Part shown: one piece after another, positions 58,501-64,000 of the stretch | Layout: each line of letters opens with the position of its first letter | Position numbering within the stretch: the first letter of the stretch is position 1 | Assembly: GCA_900708905.1 (NCBI GenBank) | Contig: CAADRB010000024.1 | Location: 490,333 to 554,332, forward strand | Reading direction: 5' to 3' | Length of the DNA stretch: 64,000 bases | From: Hymenolepis diminuta | Taxonomy: Eukaryota > Platyhelminthes > Cestoda > Cyclophyllidea > Hymenolepididae | The notes under the pieces: generated by a model | Databases searched by the model: none | What the model saw: the letters and a program-made list of their open reading frames with translations, nothing else | What the model was told of the DNA's origin: nothing | Position numbers and translations under genes: made by a program

Positions 58501-61500
58501 ATGAATTTTTCGGAGGTTTTCAAGAAGATCCCTACACCGCAGATTAATCTGCCCAATGTCCAACTACCCGCCTTTGGAAAGGATTCTAATAGTGGAAAAG
58601 CTCCATTGAATATGACAAAAGTAAGTTTTTAACATCTAATGCTAAATATGTTTCTATATTGCATACATTTTAACTTTTTAAATTCGAATGCCCGTTCTAT
58701 TTTATTATATATTACTCATATTATAACGAAATGTGGAAGATTAGTATAAAATACAAGTATTGTATTTTATTTATCATATGTCACAATAATTTATTTTGAA
58801 AAAAAATATATTTTTTTAAAGAGTGGAAGTAGTGAATTATTAAATTATGCCAAATAAATAATTAAATACTCAGGTAAATATTACTTTCAGGTTTGTCGAT
58901 AAACCTTGCATGATTGGAGTTTTCACTTCGCCAAAGTGGTCGACCAAAGTCATATTCCGGTCAATAGGCTCCGAGGGTTCATTCAGAAAATAGGGAAAGC
59001 ATCCTGAGATTGGAAAATCGAAGTGTCAGAATATGAGCCAATTTAGGGTACCCTGGAATGAAAGGATCAAATTTTATGCAATAAATAAGACTCTTGGTAT
59101 TGCGTCCTTACTCGACGGAAAAAATGGGAATATTTTTTCATATCGTGCGCTATCTATACATTACTCGATCAAAAGATTGTTCCAACTAAATTGAAAGGTT
59201 TTCGATACTGTTTTGCTTTACAACCCGTTTAAAAATAATACTTTGGTCCATGAAAACAGTCTCGCATAAAAATGTTTATCCTATTAATTCGGAGAATTAA
59301 AATTTATTGAGTAGTGAGCCATCAGAAACATTGACATATAATTTTATTAATAAATTAATAATTTTAGTTTGAAATAAATTGTGTTTATTAAATTTAAAAA
59401 ATTTCATGCACACAAATATTGTTGTTAATAAAATATGATTATGTATTTAAAATGAATAAAACATGTTCAAAAAATTTTTATTTTTATATTTTATGAAAGA
59501 TTCACTTAAAACAGAAGGGTCTCTCGTGGGTATTATTGAAACTGGTAAGAAGGGCTTATGAACCCCCTTAGTGATCAAAATTTTCTGGTATTTTACCATG
59601 ACATGGGGGAAAAATAATCTTCTGGCATATATGAAGTCTGCATTGCGTTTTAGTTGTTAGGAGGTGAGTAAATAAGAAATCAATGAAACTAATTTTGTAA
59701 TTAAAATCTTAATTAAGAAATCAATTGAGGTTAAAGCCATGTTAATTTAAAATTTGTTCAGCCGTTGAAATCGGACTTCTCCTTAAGCATATTTAGATGC
59801 ATCTTCCAGAAGTTCTTAAGTAGACCTGTCGTAATGGAATCGGTAACAACAAGCATTGAATTCTCCCTGACATTTGGCAGCAAGAGAAATGGAATTTAGA
59901 AATAGTAAACTTTGAAGAATGATGATGTGAAAAATGAGAAACAAGAACAGAGCGTGTTCATGAATATTTTTTGGGCATCAACATGGAAGCATGTTCTGCA
60001 TCATTATTTTGTCATAGGAACGGGAAAATGGTCACTTTGACTGGTTAATTAGCGCTGTTCATCGTGGAAATTAACTAACTCTGAAAACCAGGGGATGGAT
60101 CCCGAATCTTCAAAATTTGGTAGAGCTTACTGATAAAAATTTCGGCTTTTGACTTGTGGTTGGTAATAAAAATCATTAAATGGTTTGTTTGTTTATTCTT
60201 TCAATTGACAAAGTTTCACTCCCCATTTGCCTTGTAGGAGGACATGGAGCAATTGATAACAACCCTTCAGCATACAATATTAGCCACTGAAGATGGGGCT
60301 TTTGTTGCCTTATGGATTCTCACACTGTAAAGTTTAAAAATATTCAATTTCCTTTTTTGCCTATTGTTATAAATTTTTACAAATATTTTTGCATTTTAAC
60401 TATAAATTTGAAAATTATGGTCAAATAATCAATATATTTTAAAACAAATCTGTTAATGAAATGAAAATCGACATAAAATGCAAAATATATCAAGAAAAAT
60501 CGTTTTTTTAAGGTACTAATTTCGATTTAATTTTAAATTTCCTTTTTAGATAAACTACTTATTTGTTATTGTTTGTTTATTTTTTTTCATTAACCCATTG
60601 TGTTGGCTGACGAGATAACACAGAACTATCAATTAATTTGCAATACAACTTTTATTTAGTTTATATTTATATAAAATACATTAAACACTTAATTTTAATT
60701 ACTGTCCTCTGATTGAACTTTAATTTGAGGCACATTTAAGGTTTCAATTAATTTGGTTTCGCCAGTTCACTTCGGTTAATATTTGAAATAAATTTGCTTT
60801 CAATTCACCTTGACTAATTCCATTTATGGCTAATTAGAAATTCAAAATTGCTCACTTATTTACTTGGGACGTCAGGAATTCATACACTTGATCTCAATAA
60901 AATCTATAAATCGCATCGAAATTGAAGGGGTTTTCTATTTTTGAAGAGATTGTCAGCTGCGTATCTGATTTCAATAGCTGGATGGAAAGGGAAGGTGATG
61001 GCAACAGACAATTTTGTTAATCGAAGTGCTTAAAAAGGGAAAAGGGGAGATTAATGAATATGGAATAGCATAAAGGAGTAAATAACTACGGCGGCAAAAG
61101 GGGGTAACAAAGGTCGTGTTCGCTGTGGGGGTGTCCTTTTACATCTATTAATTAGTATATATAGACTTAGGGTTAATGTAAACATCTGAAAGTACCTTAG
61201 AACACCGCAATGATCACTCAAGAGTTACGCAATTGCTAAAGCATCCCATATTTATATAACTCACTTGAAAAATCATAATAGTCCTGTAGGGAAGCTTTGG
61301 ATCGTAATAGGGAATTAAACTCTTCAAGCTCTACGGTGGGAGCGTTTTAGCACATCCTTGAGGTCAAGTAAACTTCTAGCTCCGTCACAGAAACATTAAA
61401 TTTAAGAGGCTCTGGAGACAATAAAATGACTTTATCGTTAAAGAATTGTCACATGGTATGTAATGGAAATTTGAGTGCTTTATTCTATATTCAATTCAAC

Positions 61501-63539
61501 CTATTAGTATAGATTTGAATAACTTTCCAGATACCATGCATCACTAAAGAGTACAGTGTGTTGAGCTTGATCATGAGGATCAGAAAAGCGGAAAAATTCT
61601 CGACTTAGTCTTGGTTTCTCTATTCTCGTTTGAGATAATGTCGAGAAATGTAGTTCAAGAACGCAGAGTTTATGTTTTGTCTCGAGAAAGAGTAATTTCC
61701 ATAGGTGGTCCTTTATTTGCCCATTATTCTGATGTATTTCTGGCAGCACGACAATTTGTCTGGACAAAAATTATCGTCTACCGGACGATGAAGTCTATTA
61801 TATGAAGAGGACTGGTACTGCTGTATCTGGTCTCGGAGTGACCACACAACTATTTTCCCACTTCTTCCCGAGTCTGAATAATTGCCATTTACGGAACTTT
61901 ACAGGTCTTTTGAATACCAACATATTTCAGTGGTCATAATATGCTAAGATATGCCTACTTAGAGATGGGTAGAAAATTATGTTGGTTTAAGATAGTTCAG
62001 TAAGGTCTCGGACGATTATTTGAAGGGTAATACCTTGAGAAGGCTACAACATCATCGTATCAGTCAATAAGAAATCACTACGATCTCAGGAAAGTATAAA
62101 TAAACAAAAAAGGTAACTCAATCGGAAAATAGGAGTTTTGAAGAAAAAATATCACCCCAGGCCTTCCTTTTTGAAAAAAAACTTGTTTGTTCCCCTGGCT
62201 TGACTAATAACAACGAATCGATACCTCTGCAATTAGCATTGATGAGTATTGACTTTGTGACCACTGACAGTACGCCCTGAAAAAACACTTTTCATTAAAA
62301 TAAATACGAATAGGGCCAGAGAATGACTAGTTTCCTAAATATGCAGTAAAAATAAGGTGATCTGAAGATTTGTTTTCCAGCTTGATTTTGATTTTCCATT
62401 AATTTAGATTATGGTAGGCCAACTTAATTTTTGTACTGTCAGATCCTTATGTATGACAGGGTTGATACGCATTCAAGTCCCCATGAATGTTCCCATGATG
62501 CCTTTCTTTTATAGGGCGCAAAAACTATCCTCTTACTGAATATGATTTCTTAGTAAAGGCTTCAATAATGTCTTCAATAACTCATTTGCTTTCCAGAATC
62601 GATCACTGGAACAACGAACATGAACGCATTGTAGTGCTGACAGAAAGAAGCTTCTACATTATCCGCTATGACTTCCTCAGTGGTAATGTACGTGACAGCA
62701 AGCGTGTCGGACTTGGTCAGTTGGTTTCGGTGACCACTGGACCTCTCGTTTTCCCTACTAAATCACTCATGCCGTAAGTAAAGAGAATTCTAAAAGATGA
62801 TCTATGACAAACACCACGTCAATGTTCTTTTCCAAATAGTACACGAACATCACCAGGAGTGCAACTTGTCTGGGGAGATCTTGGAACCGTCACAGCGGCT
62901 CAGAAGTGGAACCCACTTTGTCGCAATATGCCCTATGTGGTACTGACCCATCATCCGCTGTTGGTGAAGCAGAACCAGCTTCCGAGTGGTCAGTCCAACG
63001 CGAATGGTGCTGGTTATGGACATGATACTAATGCTGGAACGCTTTATGACGTCAACAACTTCCTTCAAGCCATTCGAGATGCCTGTTCTGCTTCAAACGT
63101 GGAGGTAATTTTACACGAAGTTCTCCACTTTATATTGTACATTGCTCCAAAATGAATAGTAGTACTTACTTGCTAAACCTTATCAGATGACCGATTATGT
63201 TCTGAATCACTAAATACCGGAATTTAACAAAGGTTCCACAAACTTACAGAGAAGCGGTAGAAGATAAACCATAAATGGGTAGATAAACAAAATAAAAATG
63301 CTATTTATTGTTATGTTTAATTTCTTTGTTAATTAAAAATGCTATTTTTCCAAGTTAGTTAGAAGAATATATAACTTCCCCAGTTGAATGCTTAATTTAT
63401 AGTGTTTTAACTGTAGCCGTAAATTTCCCAGGATCCCATTAATATTGAACGGGAACGTAATCATCAAACCGGACACAAGTTAATCGGCTGCAATCGAGGG
63501 ATATTCCTACGAGCAATCAGATCATATTTCGTCATTTAA
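58501..63539 (+). CDS. TPRG1/TPRG1L-like protein with hSac2 domain, 5 exons (last tentative)
   Basis: Homologue of tumour protein p63-regulated gene 1 and its paralogue TPRG1L (presynaptic protein Mover, about 270 residues in human). Exons: 58501-58620, 60238-60326, 62597-62773, 62840-63104, then probably 63432-63539. All five join in phase, giving 252 residues. The ATG is preceded in frame by TGA at 58486. Exon 1 encodes a basic-proline leader, MNFSEVFKKIPTPQINLPNV. Exons 2 and 3 join as FVALWILTLIDHWNNEHERI, the family's hallmark 'WLLTEVDHWNNE.ER'. Exon 3 continues with SFYIIRYDFLS and VFPTKSLMP; exon 4 has KWNPLCRNMPYVVLTHHPL, then a Gly/Asn-rich insert. Exon 5 starts DPINIERER, has a good acceptor and correct phase, but the rest does not resemble the family's C-terminus, so it may be wrong or may continue beyond the window. 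Exons 1-4 are firm. Confidence 0.85.
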
Positions 63540-63755
63540 GCATTTTATGGATTCTATTTCTTTATACTTAATAAGGGGAATGAATAGCCAAACAATCAAT
63601 TATGAATGAACCGGCATTTACTTTAACTGTTTTCTTATTTGAGCAAAATTTCATTTAATTTGATTATCTTCGGCACTTATTTAGTTTACTTGAGAATAAT
63701 TGTACTCGGCGCTGAGTTCTTCTGATAAACAAAATTACTCTCTTCTATAAAATGA

Positions 63756-63761
63756 AATAAA
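63756..63761 (+). terminator. Candidate polyadenylation signal after the TPRG1-like gene
   Basis: AATAAA lies about 217 nt after the TAA that ends the tentative last exon. It supports, weakly, the gene ending inside the window. Confidence 0.3.
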
Positions 63762-64000
63762 CATTTCTAACAATAACTACAAAGTACCAAATTTTTGCTG
63801 CATATAACGAAGCAGGATATGCTTATGTTTAGATGAGGAGAGACAAATTTGGACTGAAGAAAGTAATTTAAACTATAACAACAAGTAGACGAAAAGAATC
63901 GTGGTAAGAACATTAAATTCCATAAGTGTTCACTGTTCAAATGACACGCCCATCTTTTCTTGTAAATAATACGCTCGAATCATTAGAAATAAAAGGTATA

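Noticed and set aside
61504..61767. Minus-strand open frame of 87 codons in an intron of the TPRG1-like gene
   Set aside because: No domain recognised and no adjacent exon; an overlapping plus-strand frame is equally long.

Overview
The window is a piece of nuclear DNA from an animal, shown by spliced genes with GT-AG introns, no operons and no ribosome binding sites. It is AT-rich, in draft state (one run of N), and mixes very short introns (47 to 79 bases) with introns of 1 to 7 kb. Together with the protein divergence, this makes a parasitic flatworm, perhaps a tapeworm, my best guess. That placement is inference; nothing here fixes the species.

Three protein-coding genes, all on the + strand, could be rebuilt exon by exon with consistent reading phase. 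(1) 2777-34324: a kainate-type ionotropic glutamate receptor, 16 exons, about 1038 residues, with signal peptide, amino-terminal domain, S1/S2 ligand-binding lobes, M1-M4 and a long cytoplasmic tail. (2) 36181-41127: the TCF25/NULP1 (Rqc1-like) homologue, 10 exons, 627 residues. (3) 58501 to at least 63104, probably 63539: a TPRG1/TPRG1L-type protein with an hSac2 domain, 4 firm exons plus a tentative last one.

Most of the rest is repetitive or featureless DNA. A 1249-bp mariner relic with intact terminal inverted repeats and TA duplications sits antisense in receptor intron 2. A decayed Ty3/gypsy-like integrase at about 42.3-42.95 kb is flanked by two direct copies of a dispersed repeat (family A), suggesting an internally deleted LTR retrotransposon. 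A tRNA-derived SINE has at least four copies inside introns. A second, larger dispersed repeat (family B) has at least six recognisable copies including one cut by the left edge. From 41.13 to 58.50 kb there is no gene I can support, only repeat debris.

The genes do not form a pathway. The receptor is a plasma-membrane glutamate-gated channel. The TCF25 family acts in ribosome-associated quality control. The vertebrate TPRG1L protein is presynaptic. The points most worth checking are the altered ligand-binding motif of the receptor, its GC-AG intron, the apparently missing part of its amino-terminal domain, its long tail, and the repeat families.
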